Assembly: GCA_902588745.1 (NCBI GenBank)
Contig: CACIQI010000004.1
Location: 1 to 64,000, forward strand
DNA length: 64,000 nucleotides
Reading direction: 5' to 3'
From: an uncultured Alphaproteobacteria bacterium
Lineage (GTDB): Bacteria > Pseudomonadota > Alphaproteobacteria > HIMB59 > GCA-002718135
Below the pieces are notes generated by a model. It searched no databases. It had not been told where the DNA came from and worked only from the letters and a program-made list of their open reading frames with translations. The translations under genes were made by a program, and so were the position numbers. Shown here in pieces: positions 36,355 through 45,538 of this stretch (positions are counted from its first letter, which is position 1; every line of letters begins with the position of its first letter).

Positions 36355-37275
36355 ATGAGCAATAGAAAAGTTTATATTTCTGGTGAGATTGTACCAGAAG
36401 TAGATGCTAAAATTTCAATATTTGATAGTGCTGTACTTTTAGGTGATACAGTTACTGAATCTACTAGAACATTTAATTTCAAACCATTCAAATTAGATGA
36501 ACATTTAGAAAGATTATATAAATCATTTAAATTAACACGTATTGACCCTCAAATGAAAATAGAGGAAATGAAAAAGGTTAGTCTTGAATTATTAGAAATT
36601 AATAAAGATAATTACAAGACTAATGAGGATTGTTGGCTTGTGCATAATATTTCTCGAGGACATTCAATCACTGGAGGTAATCCAGCTTTGCAAGTCTCTA
36701 AGCCAACTGTTATGATTTATACTCAACCTATGAATCTTGTTTTGTGGGCTCCTTTTTATACTAAAGGTTGTCATGCAGTAACTCCTCCCACTAGAATGGT
36801 ACCATCACAATCTTTAGATGCTAGAATTAAAAATAGAAGTCGCCTTTTTTATACCTTAGCAGAAATTGAAGCAAAACTAGTTGATCCTGATGCGCAAAGT
36901 GTCATTCTTGATATTCATGGAAATGTTGCAGAAAATAAAGGCGGTAATATATTTATGATCAAAGATGGAAAGTTAATTACGCCAACCACTGCTAATTGTT
37001 TGGAAGGGCTTACAAGAAATTCAACAATGGAAATAGCCCGATCTTTAGACATTGAAGTGATTGAAGCTGTTATTCAATCTTATGACTTAGCAACTTCTGA
37101 CGAAATGTTTATTACTAGTACGCCATACTCAATAATGCCTGCAACAAAGTTTAATGGAATGCCAATTGCTGATGGAAATGTTGGTCCAGTAACTAAGAAA
37201 TTGATTCAAGGATGGAGCGATAGAGTGGGTGTAGATATTATTAAGCAAGCACAAGATCAATTACATAAACATTAA
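36355..37275 (+). CDS. Class IV aminotransferase (BCAT / D-amino-acid transaminase-like)
   Basis: A fold-type IV PLP enzyme of 306 aa. The PLP lysine is in LDARIKNRSRLFY near residue 157, the PLP-Glu in GNVAENKGGNIFMI near residue 197, and the phosphate-binding loops in CLEGLTRNS and FITSTPYSIMP. The family transaminates branched-chain, D-amino or 4-amino-4-deoxychorismate substrates; short forms in peptide-degradation clusters often act on D-amino acids. Context (PhyH, DapA-like, M81 peptidase, D-serine dehydratase-like nearby) favours an unusual amino acid. Start 1 bp after the PhyH stop. Confidence 0.86.
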   Translation: MSNRKVYISGEIVPEVDAKISIFDSAVLLGDTVTESTRTFNFKPFKLDEHLERLYKSFKLTRIDPQMKIEEMKKVSLELLEINKDNYKTNEDCWLVHNISRGHSITGGNPALQVSKPTVMIYTQPMNLVLWAPFYTKGCHAVTPPTRMVPSQSLDARIKNRSRLFYTLAEIEAKLVDPDAQSVILDIHGNVAENKGGNIFMIKDGKLITPTTANCLEGLTRNSTMEIARSLDIEVIEAVIQSYDLATSDEMFITSTPYSIMPATKFNGMPIADGNVGPVTKKLIQGWSDRVGVDIIKQAQDQLHKH

Positions 37276-37276
37276 A

Positions 37277-38194
37277 ATGAAACAACGAGAGAAACCAAAT
37301 GGAATTTGGGGAACTATTCTTTTACCAATTAATAATAATCAAATTGACTGGGTTGCATTTGAAGAACAGATTCATATTTTATGTGACTCCAAAGTTTCTG
37401 GTATCTATACTAATGGTACCGCTGCAGAATGTCATAATCAAACAGAACAAGAATTTGATAAATTATCGGAAATAGTTTCAACAATTGCATTAAAAAAGAA
37501 TAAAAAATTTCAACTTGGTTTAAGTCATACTAATCCAAGAGTTTGTCAAGAAAGAGCAAAGCGAATGGTAAGTTTAAAACCAAATGGATTTCAAATTACC
37601 TTACCAGATTGGTGGCCTCCAACTTTTAATGAGTCAAAAAATTTTATTTTAGGTATGCAAGAGGTGGTTGAGGATATTTATATGATTTTATACAATCCTC
37701 CTCATGCAAAAGTTCTGCTTTCTCTTGAAGAGATTAGTTTATTAAAACAATCAGTTCAAAATCTTGTAGGAATTAAATGTGCAGGGGGTGACGAGCAATG
37801 GTACTCACAAAGAAGAGAATTATTAGACGATTTCTCGGTATTTGTGCCTGGACATACAGTTGTATATGGAAAACCTTTAGGAGCAAATGGATCTTATTCC
37901 AATGTTGCATGTTTAAGCCCAAATGGCGCTGTTAAAATTTGGGATTTAATTGAGAAAGATTATGAAAAAGCACAAGAACTAGAAGCAAAAGTCCTAAACT
38001 TTATGAAACAATATATTTTACCTTTTGCTGATAAACTATCAAATACTGGTTTAGATAAATTACTTGCTTCTGTAGGTGGATGGGGACCAGTATCTGAAAA
38101 AGTTCTCTGGCCTTATGATGGAGCAACTGCAGAAGATGTAAAAAAAATAAAAATACATGCAAATAATGAATTAGAAGAAATACTAAATGTCTAA
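37277..38194 (+). CDS. DapA/NanA-superfamily lyase or hydratase
   Basis: A 305-aa TIM-barrel Schiff-base aldolase. The catalytic lysine lies in NLVGIKCAGGDEQW near residue 165, and IYTNGTAAECHNQTEQEF corresponds to the G-T/S-T-G-E region in altered form (NGTAAE). The Tyr of the catalytic triad is in MILYNPPHAKV. These enzymes cleave or form 2-keto acids. It is clearly different from the NanA-like gene at 42589, so the island has two members of this superfamily. It overlaps the M81 gene by 8 bp. Confidence 0.85.
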   Translation: MKQREKPNGIWGTILLPINNNQIDWVAFEEQIHILCDSKVSGIYTNGTAAECHNQTEQEFDKLSEIVSTIALKKNKKFQLGLSHTNPRVCQERAKRMVSLKPNGFQITLPDWWPPTFNESKNFILGMQEVVEDIYMILYNPPHAKVLLSLEEISLLKQSVQNLVGIKCAGGDEQWYSQRRELLDDFSVFVPGHTVVYGKPLGANGSYSNVACLSPNGAVKIWDLIEKDYEKAQELEAKVLNFMKQYILPFADKLSNTGLDKLLASVGGWGPVSEKVLWPYDGATAEDVKKIKIHANNELEEILNV

Positions 38195-39674
38195 AAATAT
38201 TTTTCTCTCAGGTATATATCATGAAACCCATACATTTTTAGGTGAACCAACTACTTTAAAAGATTTTATTATTTTTCATGATGAAGAAATAATTAATGAA
38301 AACACTGGTAACGGATCTCCAACAGATGGTTTTATAGAATATGCTTCTGGTCAAAATTGGAATATAATTCCAGGAATTCAAATGTCAGCCAGACCTTCAG
38401 GTACTGTTGATGAAGAAACAGAAAACTATTTTAAAAAAAATTTCTTTGAAAAATTAAAAGTTTCTTGTCACAACATAGATGCTATTTTCTTAGTTTTACA
38501 TGGAGCTATGGTAAGCACTAACCATGATGATTTTGAGGGAGATTTTCTTAGAGATATTCAAAGTTTTTTATCAAAAGAAAATATGTCTATTCCTATTGTT
38601 GCAGTTTTAGATTTACACGCCAATGTTTCAGAAAATATGATTAAGTATAGTACATGTGTTTATGCATATAGAAAAAACCCTCACAGTGACTCTAGAGAAA
38701 CAGCAGTAAAAGCTGCATCAATTTTAAATGACCTTTTTCTAGATCCTAATGTAAAACAAGTACATCTGGATACAAAATATATTTTACCTCCAACAGGTGT
38801 TGGTACAGCAAATGATCCAATGAAAACAATTTTAGAGGAAGCATTAAAAATAGAGAAGAAAGATCCAGAGATCTTATGTATTAATGTTATGGCAGGATAT
38901 TCATACGCGGATATTCCAGATTGTGGTTTTAGTATAAATTGTTGTACCAGAGGAAAAATTAGTGATGCAAAAAACTACCTAGATAAATTGGTCAATATAC
39001 TAGAAGCAAAAATTAAAGATGGTTATCCAAAAGAAAATTCTCTGGATGAAGCTCTAAATGTGATTGATAATATTATAGAAATTAAAAAACCTATTTTACT
39101 AATTGAACCAGCTGATAATATTGGTGGAGGAACACCAGGAGATGCTACTGATTTATTAGATCGATTATTACAAACTAATCATACCGGGATCGTTGCTATC
39201 ATTAATGATCCTGAAGCTGCAGATGCTTGTCATAAAGCTCATATTAATAATGAAGTTCAGCTTCATATAGGTGCAAAATTTGATGCATTTCATGGCAAAC
39301 CTATCTTTATTAAAGCAAATTTAGAAAGAATTTCTGATGGAAGATTTGAACTTGAAAATAAACAATCTCACTTAGCTTCAATGATGGGAACAAAAATTAA
39401 TATGGGCCCTTCAGCTGTATTAAAAAATGATCAATTAACCTTATTGTTAACATCAATTAAAACACCACCAATGGATTTAGGTCAACTAACTTCACAAGGT
39501 ATTAATCCTAGAGATGCAAAATTAATAATAATTAAAGCAGCTGTGTCTCATAAAGATGCTTATGATCCAATTGCATCTCAGAGTTTTTATATTGATAGCC
39601 AAGGTCTTTGCACAAGTAATTTAAAAAGATTGCCTTTTAAAAAAATTGGAAATAAAATTATATCTTTAGATTAG
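38187..39674 (+). CDS. M81 family metallopeptidase (MlrC-like)
   Basis: A 495-aa protein resembling microcystinase C. N-terminal FLSGIYHETHTF with paired His/Glu, VAVLDLHANVSENM near residue 135, and LLIEPADNIGGGTPGDATDLL near residue 310 match the family. M81 enzymes hydrolyse small modified or cyclic peptides and unusual amide bonds; many relatives sit in amino-acid catabolic clusters with peptide ABC transporters. It closes the rightward PhyH-PhyH-aminotransferase-DapA unit and overlaps the convergent class III aminotransferase by 4 bp. Confidence 0.86.
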   Translation: MSKNIFLSGIYHETHTFLGEPTTLKDFIIFHDEEIINENTGNGSPTDGFIEYASGQNWNIIPGIQMSARPSGTVDEETENYFKKNFFEKLKVSCHNIDAIFLVLHGAMVSTNHDDFEGDFLRDIQSFLSKENMSIPIVAVLDLHANVSENMIKYSTCVYAYRKNPHSDSRETAVKAASILNDLFLDPNVKQVHLDTKYILPPTGVGTANDPMKTILEEALKIEKKDPEILCINVMAGYSYADIPDCGFSINCCTRGKISDAKNYLDKLVNILEAKIKDGYPKENSLDEALNVIDNIIEIKKPILLIEPADNIGGGTPGDATDLLDRLLQTNHTGIVAIINDPEAADACHKAHINNEVQLHIGAKFDAFHGKPIFIKANLERISDGRFELENKQSHLASMMGTKINMGPSAVLKNDQLTLLLTSIKTPPMDLGQLTSQGINPRDAKLIIIKAAVSHKDAYDPIASQSFYIDSQGLCTSNLKRLPFKKIGNKIISLD

Positions 39675-40990
39675 TTTAATCGTTTAAAACCATTATGTGC
39701 AATAGGGCCTTCTAATAAATCCATAATATTTCTTCCATCCTCACACTCTTTTATCGTTTGAAAAATAGGACGTATATTTTCAATGTAACCATCAATGATG
39801 TTTTTTGTGTGTGCAGTACAAACATAGACTGCAGTTGCAGCAAGATAACCTTTTTTAAGCATTTCTTGAGTTATAAATGTTTTATAGGCCAATGCATTTT
39901 CACTTTTAAACGAAAATGTTGTCAGTGCCGCTAATCCACTAATAGTAATTGGAAGATCAAATTCTTTAGATAACTTCATCCACTCACTATTTACGTATTC
40001 ACCAATTCTTGTAATTTTTTCCCATGATTTTTCTTTATCCATAACTTTTAGTGTCGCAAGACCAGCACTAGATCCAATTCGTTCAGTCCAAAAGGTGCTA
40101 CTTATAAAAGATTTTTCTGCTGCTTGCATTACCTCTCTTTTACCAAGGACTGCAGTTACAGCATATCCATTTCCAAGAGCTTTTCCAAACATTGCGACGT
40201 CAGGCTCAACATCATAAAGCATATGTAAACCACCATAATTTTTTCTAAATCCTGATGTACATTCATCAAAAACTAAAACAATATTATTATCATTTGCTAA
40301 TTTTCTTACTCGTTGCAAAAAATTATTTTCTGGTTCTTTGTTCCGGTAAACTTCCATTTTGATAACGCCAATATTTTTAGTTTTGACCAAGTTTTCTAGT
40401 TTATCAAAATTATTATACTCAAACGGATATACACTTCCTTTGAGATTTTGTGGTACACCATGAGGATCTAAACCTGGTAGCAGGTGACCATCTAACCCTT
40501 TTGAGTCAGATAAATTTGAAGCTAAGTACCAATCATGCCAGCCATGATATCCGCAAAATGCTACATTATCTCTTCCAGATGCAGCTCTTGAAAGACGAAT
40601 AGCGACTGAATTAGCTTCACCTCCTGATCTTGCAAATCTAGCCATATCAGCCCAAGGATGTAGCTCAACTAATCTTTCCGTGAGTTCAACTTCTTCCGGA
40701 GCATTAAGGGAGGACATATTACCATTTCCGACTGTTTCTTTGACAGCTTCATCGACTTCTGGATGACTATAGCCAAGTGAATTAGTTCCTGGCATCATTA
40801 AGGTATCTATATATTTATTTCCATCGAGATCCCATACTTCACAACCTCTTGTTTTAGTAAAATAAGCAGGCCAATGTTCAGGTAAAAACATTTCAGGCCT
40901 TTTTGATAAAAGCATATTACCACCAGCAACAATTTGCTTTGCTTTTGAATATAATTTTTGTCCTTTTCCCATTTTAATTAACCTATGCAA
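39671..40990 (-). CDS. Class III aminotransferase, glutamate-1-semialdehyde aminomutase-like
   Basis: A fold-type I PLP enzyme of 439 aa. PLP lysine in MFGKALGNGYAVTAVLG near residue 270, the cofactor Asp in LVFDECTSGFRKNYGG, and FARSGGEANSVAIRLSRAASG in the N-terminal third. Overall it matches the GSA-aminomutase branch, but the catabolic setting suggests transamination of an amino sugar or amino acid rather than haem synthesis. It is 32 bp downstream of nanK on the same strand and likely the last gene of the transporter-nan operon. Confidence 0.86.
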   Translation of the reverse strand: MHRLIKMGKGQKLYSKAKQIVAGGNMLLSKRPEMFLPEHWPAYFTKTRGCEVWDLDGNKYIDTLMMPGTNSLGYSHPEVDEAVKETVGNGNMSSLNAPEEVELTERLVELHPWADMARFARSGGEANSVAIRLSRAASGRDNVAFCGYHGWHDWYLASNLSDSKGLDGHLLPGLDPHGVPQNLKGSVYPFEYNNFDKLENLVKTKNIGVIKMEVYRNKEPENNFLQRVRKLANDNNIVLVFDECTSGFRKNYGGLHMLYDVEPDVAMFGKALGNGYAVTAVLGKREVMQAAEKSFISSTFWTERIGSSAGLATLKVMDKEKSWEKITRIGEYVNSEWMKLSKEFDLPITISGLAALTTFSFKSENALAYKTFITQEMLKKGYLAATAVYVCTAHTKNIIDGYIENIRPIFQTIKECEDGRNIMDLLEGPIAHNGFKRLN

Positions 40991-41022
40991 TTTTCATTAA
41001 AAGCACAATCAGTTTCTTGTGT

Positions 41023-41904
41023 TCATAGCAAAACACCCATTTTTGCTGCTTTTACTCCAAGAGATGATTTAACCACTTTTACGTGAAACAATTTAGGTTC
41101 TTTTTTCAAATTTTTTTTAACGAGCTCTACATAACCTTGTGCCATTCCAATACTTCCACCAAGAATAACTATATCTATATCAAATATAGCTTTCAAATTT
41201 GCACACAGTTCTGAAACAGATTTGGCAGATAGATCGATTATTTCTTTTGCCCATTTTTTATTTTGTAAACTAAGCTTAAAAATTTCTTTAGCACTAATAT
41301 TTTTATGACCTTTTTGTTTAGCAATTTTACTCATTGCTTTACCAGAAGCGATACTTTCAAATGTTCCAATTCTACCACTCCCACATTTCGTTTTTGCTAA
41401 AGTTGAAGTTGTAAATCCTAAATGTCCTGCTAATCCATTTTCTGAGAGAAGAGGTTTATTGTTTAAAATTACACCAACTCCTATACCACTTGAAATTGTA
41501 ATATATCCCAAACGTTTGTATTTATAACCTTTTCCATAATTTGCTTCTCCTAAAGCTGCAGCCGTTGCATCATTTATTACTGTAGAAGCTGTATTAAATT
41601 TTTTTTCTATAAGTTTTTTAAGGGGTATTTTGAAAGTTCCTAAATTTTCTTTATTTACTGGGTACCAATTTCCGTATTGGTCAACCCTACCTGTAATAGC
41701 AATGCCTATTTTTTTAGATTTAGACATATTTAAGTTTTTAATATTTTTTTCAATTTGCTGAATGTAATTATTTGCTATTTTATTTATTGAAGTTGGCTCA
41801 GTAATAGTTTTTTTAAACTTTCCTTTAATTATTTGAGATACCGATATCTTAGTTGCTCCAAAATCAATTGCGATACCTGATTTATTAAAAATTTTTTTAT
41901 TCAT
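41023..41904 (-). CDS. nanK: ROK family kinase, likely N-acetylmannosamine kinase
   Basis: A 293-aa sugar kinase. N-terminal ATP loop IAIDFGATKISVSQI, the catalytic Asp in VINDATAAALGEANYG, and ENGLAGHLGFTTS with the zinc-side His. The ROK zinc motif CxCGxxGCxE is degenerate: KCGSGRIGTFES keeps only the first Cys, so zinc binding is probably lost. Position right after nanE and nanA makes N-acetylmannosamine phosphorylation the best guess. The gap to nanE is 1 bp. Confidence 0.8.
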   Translation of the reverse strand: MNKKIFNKSGIAIDFGATKISVSQIIKGKFKKTITEPTSINKIANNYIQQIEKNIKNLNMSKSKKIGIAITGRVDQYGNWYPVNKENLGTFKIPLKKLIEKKFNTASTVINDATAAALGEANYGKGYKYKRLGYITISSGIGVGVILNNKPLLSENGLAGHLGFTTSTLAKTKCGSGRIGTFESIASGKAMSKIAKQKGHKNISAKEIFKLSLQNKKWAKEIIDLSAKSVSELCANLKAIFDIDIVILGGSIGMAQGYVELVKKNLKKEPKLFHVKVVKSSLGVKAAKMGVLL

Positions 41905-41905
41905 T

Positions 41906-42580
41906 TTAATTTTTAATTTTTTTTACAAACCAACTCGTAATATTATCAATACGCGTAATAGCACTTCCAATTGTAACTGCATCTGCTCCTGCTTGTATAG
42001 CTTGCTTTGCAAGCTCTGGAGTGTTGTAACGCCCTTCAGCCATTACAAAGCAATTAAGTTTTTTAAATTCTTTAACTAATTTTATATTTGGTTTATCCGT
42101 ATCTTTCACTTGTTTACCAACATAGCCGGCAAGTGTTGTTCCAATAATATCCGCACCCTCTAAAATAGCATTTTTAGCATCATCTAGATTAGAGCAATCT
42201 GCCATAGCTAAACGATTTGCTTTTTTAATTTTTAAAATAATTTCTTTTGTTGGAAAAGGCCTTTTCCTATTTGTGGCATCATACGCTATTATCTCTGCAC
42301 CACTATTAATAATCTTATCGACATCCTTTAAGAGAGGCGTAATTCTAACTTTATAGTTATCTAAGTCATTTTTTATTATGCCAATTATTGGTAAAGAAAT
42401 ATTTTTTTTAACTGCTCGTATATTTTTTTCTCCTTCAATTCGCACACCACCACAACCTCCTATAATTGCTGCCTCTGCCATTGAAACAACAATAGACGTC
42501 TTGTCTTGAGGCCCACCCTCATTAGGCTGACATGATACAATGATTTTATTTTTTAATTTTTTTAAAATATTTTTTTTCAC
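41906..42580 (-). CDS. nanE: N-acetylmannosamine-6-phosphate 2-epimerase
   Basis: A 224-aa TIM-barrel epimerase turning ManNAc-6-P into GlcNAc-6-P. The N-terminal IVSCQPNEGGPQDKTSIVVSMA, GGCGGVRIEGEKNIRAVK, PIIGIIKND (catalytic Lys), MADCSNLDDAKNA and FVMAEGRYNTPELAKQAIQAGADAVTIGSAITR all match NanE. Together with nanA and nanK this gives the core sialate-degradation set; the NagA-like deacetylase at 26517 would supply the next step, and a GlcN-6-P deaminase is not in the window. Confidence 0.9.
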   Translation of the reverse strand: MKKNILKKLKNKIIVSCQPNEGGPQDKTSIVVSMAEAAIIGGCGGVRIEGEKNIRAVKKNISLPIIGIIKNDLDNYKVRITPLLKDVDKIINSGAEIIAYDATNRKRPFPTKEIILKIKKANRLAMADCSNLDDAKNAILEGADIIGTTLAGYVGKQVKDTDKPNIKLVKEFKKLNCFVMAEGRYNTPELAKQAIQAGADAVTIGSAITRIDNITSWFVKKIKN

Positions 42581-42588
42581 AAAGTTAA

Positions 42589-43518
42589 TTATAATGCTTT
42601 TAAAAATTTTATTTCTGAAAGATCATTTTCCGACATTAATTTTTTTAAATCATCTTTTATTCCTTTTTCTATCTCTGTATTGACAATACTTGAAAAAGGT
42701 TTTCTTACATACCCTGAATCAATTCCCATCCAACTTAATCCCATTTTAATAAATGGATAACCTGATTTTTTTAAAGCATACAAAATGATCATATTGACTT
42801 TGTCTTGTAATTTTTTTGCTTCAACAACATTACCATTTTTCATATTTTGAAAAATTCCTACAAACATTTCTGGCATTAAATTATAAAACGATCCAATCAT
42901 ACCATCAGCACCTGATATCAGACCAGAGATAGCCATTTCATCCATACCAGAATAAATTTTAAAATATGCTCCAATCTCCTTTTTTATTTTCTCAAAATTA
43001 AAATGAGTTGCTGCCGTATATTTAACTCCTTTAATATTATCTATAGCGGCCAATCTTTTTAACATATCAATGTCCATCAAATTTGCGTGACTAATATTAT
43101 ATATAATAATTGGCAAATGTGAGGATAGAGCTATGTCACTATAATAATTATAAATCTCTTCATTAGAAAAATTGTAATAAAAAGGTGGCAATGCTGATAA
43201 TGCGTCGACTCCAGCATGAGTGGCATATTTTGCTAGATCAGTTGTAATTTTAGTTCCAATAGATCCAACATGCGCAATGACAGGAACTCTGCCATTTACT
43301 TCTTCAACAATAATATCAAGCACTTCCTTTTTTTCTTCTGGTGACATTAAAAAAGTTTCACCTGTACTACCAGTTACGTATAAGCCATTAACATTTTCAG
43401 CTATTAAATGATTGATTATTTTTCTTAAACCTTCCTTGTTTATAGTTTCATCTTTATTAATCGATGTGATCATAGCAGGCATAACACCATTTAGATCTTT
43501 TGGATCATATTTAGACAT
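42589..43518 (-). CDS. nanA: N-acetylneuraminate lyase-like aldolase
   Basis: A 309-aa Schiff-base aldolase. GLYVTGSTGETFLMSPEEKK is the sialate lyase form of the GSTGE motif, ALPPFYYNFSNEEI and IIIYNIS hold the catalytic Tyr, GVKYTAATHFNFEKI the catalytic Lys, and GMDEMAISGLISGADGMIGSFYNLMP the late NanA signature. It should split N-acetylneuraminate, or a related nonulosonic acid, to pyruvate and ManNAc-like sugar. It sits directly after the ABC ATPase genes (0-bp gap) and 8 bp before nanE, so uptake and cleavage are probably co-expressed. Confidence 0.88.
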   Translation of the reverse strand: MSKYDPKDLNGVMPAMITSINKDETINKEGLRKIINHLIAENVNGLYVTGSTGETFLMSPEEKKEVLDIIVEEVNGRVPVIAHVGSIGTKITTDLAKYATHAGVDALSALPPFYYNFSNEEIYNYYSDIALSSHLPIIIYNISHANLMDIDMLKRLAAIDNIKGVKYTAATHFNFEKIKKEIGAYFKIYSGMDEMAISGLISGADGMIGSFYNLMPEMFVGIFQNMKNGNVVEAKKLQDKVNMIILYALKKSGYPFIKMGLSWMGIDSGYVRKPFSSIVNTEIEKGIKDDLKKLMSENDLSEIKFLKAL

Positions 43519-44526
43519 TTAGCTAATTTCGGGTAAATCAATTAAGTGGCAAGATGCATAGTGTTCATTACCATTTGTTGAATATTTTTTTAATGTTGGT
43601 ACCTCAGTTTTACAAATGTCAGTTGCTTTAGGACACCGAGGATGAAAAGGACAGCCTTTAGGTGGATTAACTGGACTTGGTACATCTCCTTCCAAAACAA
43701 TTCTTTTCGTTTGTTTGTCAAGATCTGCAACTGGGATAGCTGAAATCAAAGCTTCAGAGTAGGGGTGAAGAGTATTATTATATAGATCTTCAGAATCACA
43801 AAGTTCAACAATTCTCCCAAGATACATAACAGCAATTCGATCACATAGATATTCTGTAACACTCAAGTCATGAGTAATAAAAAGGTAGGTTAGATTTTTT
43901 TCTTTCTTAAGTTGCATTAATAATTTTAGTACTTGTGCCTGAATTGATACATCAAGAGCACTAACCGCTTCATCACAAACTATAAGTTCTGGCTCAAGAC
44001 ATAAAGCTCTGACAATACCAATTCTTTGTCTTTGTCCTCCTGAAAATTCGTGAGGATATCTATCCATGTATTCTCTACGCATATTTACTGCTTCTAGGAG
44101 ATCACCAATAATTTTTCTTCTTTCCTCTTTTGATTTTATACCAAATTTTTTCAATGGATCTTGAAGAGAGCCAAAAATTGTAAATGAAGGATTAAGAGAA
44201 GAGTGTGGATCCTGAAAGACTATTTGTAACTTCTTTCGAAATGGATCCATATCTTTTTTTTCTAAAGATGTTAATTCTGTCTCATTATCATCCTGTGAAA
44301 TATATTTTACTTCTCCATCCGTAGGTTCTACCAATCTTAGGATGGCTTTACCAAGAGTTGTCTTTCCACAACCACTTTCTCCGGCTAGACCTAAAACTTC
44401 ACCTCTAAAAATATCTAAATCTACACCGTCAACAGCTAAAACATGTCCTACAATACGATTAAATACACCTGCTTGTACTGGAAAATGTACTTTTACACCG
44501 CGTAATTTAAGAATCTCTTTTTTCAT
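43519..44526 (-). CDS. Peptide-type ABC transporter ATPase (DppF/OppF-like)
   Basis: A 335-aa nucleotide-binding subunit. Walker A GLAGESGCGKTTLGK, signature FSGGQRQRIGIVRAL, Walker B LIVCDEAVSALD, and the C-terminal oligopeptide-transporter extension with Cys-rich CPFHPRCPKATDIC. Energises uptake together with the second ATPase, both at the inner face of the membrane. Transcribed between dppD-like and nanA-like genes. The peptide/nickel ABC family also contains sialic acid importers (SatABCD of Haemophilus ducreyi), which fits the nan genes next door. Confidence 0.92.
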   Translation of the reverse strand: MKKEILKLRGVKVHFPVQAGVFNRIVGHVLAVDGVDLDIFRGEVLGLAGESGCGKTTLGKAILRLVEPTDGEVKYISQDDNETELTSLEKKDMDPFRKKLQIVFQDPHSSLNPSFTIFGSLQDPLKKFGIKSKEERRKIIGDLLEAVNMRREYMDRYPHEFSGGQRQRIGIVRALCLEPELIVCDEAVSALDVSIQAQVLKLLMQLKKEKNLTYLFITHDLSVTEYLCDRIAVMYLGRIVELCDSEDLYNNTLHPYSEALISAIPVADLDKQTKRIVLEGDVPSPVNPPKGCPFHPRCPKATDICKTEVPTLKKYSTNGNEHYASCHLIDLPEIS

Positions 44527-45536
44527 TTATATTTCTCAAAAAATTGTTCGTACTTGTGACATCTTACTTGGTGAGTTTCATTTATTTGAGTGATTTCTGG
44601 CATCACATCACAGCTTTCCGTTTGCCAATTACACCTTGGAGCAAATTGACAACCAATAGGTCTATTATAGGGATCAGGCGTTGATCCTTTAATAGGATTA
44701 ATATCTTGATTTTTTCCTCTTCCAAGTACAGGTACTGATTCTAAAAGAGCTTTAGTATATGGATGTGTTGGTCGTCTTAAAACGTCGTCTGCTGTTCCAG
44801 CTTCAACAATATTTCCCATATACATGACTGCAACATTATCAGCTAACTCCGCTACAACTCCCATATCATGCGTTATAAGAATAATAGCTGTATCATTTTC
44901 TTTTTTTAATTTATCCATTAGCTCAAATATTTGCGCTTGAATTGTCACATCTAGAGCTGTTGTTGGCTCATCCGCAATTAATATTTTTGGATTACAAGCC
45001 ATGGCCATTGCTATCATTGCTCTTTGTCTCATCCCACCAGAATAACTGTGAGGATATTCATCAATTCTTTTTTCTGGAAGTGGTATACCCATGTCATTGA
45101 GAAGAGAAATACACTTTTCCCTTATTTCTTTTTTATTGAGATTGGTATGATACTTAAGATTTTCACTTATTTGGAATCCGACTGTGTACACAGGATTAAG
45201 TGCTGTCATAGGATCTTGGAAAATCATTGCAATATCTGACCCTCTAATCTCCCTCATTTCTTTTCCATTTTTTTCTAATTTTTCAATATTGATAATTTTA
45301 TCATCTTTTTGAAATTTAATTTCACCCTCTTCAATGCGAGAGAGTGTTGGAAGTAATTGCATAATTGTTGCCGCAGTTACACTTTTACCACAACCACTTT
45401 CACCAACGATACAAAGTGTTTTACCTTTTTCAACATCAAAGGAAACTCCATTAACTGCTTTGTTGCATCGATTATTCGTATAAAAAAAAGTTTTAAGATC
45501 TCTAACTGATAGTGCTATATTATTTTTATCTTCCAT
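44523..45536 (-). CDS. Peptide-type ABC transporter ATPase (DppD/OppD-like)
   Basis: A 337-aa subunit. Walker A CIVGESGCGKSVTAA, signature YSGGMRQRAMIAMAM, Walker B ILIADEPTTALD, switch His in ILITHDMGVVAEL, and the C-terminal CQFAPRCNWQTESC cysteine cluster usual for this subfamily. It overlaps dppF by 4 bp (ATGA) and starts 2 bp after the permease stop, so the five transporter genes share one mRNA apart from the hairpin after the binding-protein gene. Confidence 0.92.
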   Translation of the reverse strand: MEDKNNIALSVRDLKTFFYTNNRCNKAVNGVSFDVEKGKTLCIVGESGCGKSVTAATIMQLLPTLSRIEEGEIKFQKDDKIINIEKLEKNGKEMREIRGSDIAMIFQDPMTALNPVYTVGFQISENLKYHTNLNKKEIREKCISLLNDMGIPLPEKRIDEYPHSYSGGMRQRAMIAMAMACNPKILIADEPTTALDVTIQAQIFELMDKLKKENDTAIILITHDMGVVAELADNVAVMYMGNIVEAGTADDVLRRPTHPYTKALLESVPVLGRGKNQDINPIKGSTPDPYNRPIGCQFAPRCNWQTESCDVMPEITQINETHQVRCHKYEQFFEKYK

Positions 45537-45538
45537 TA

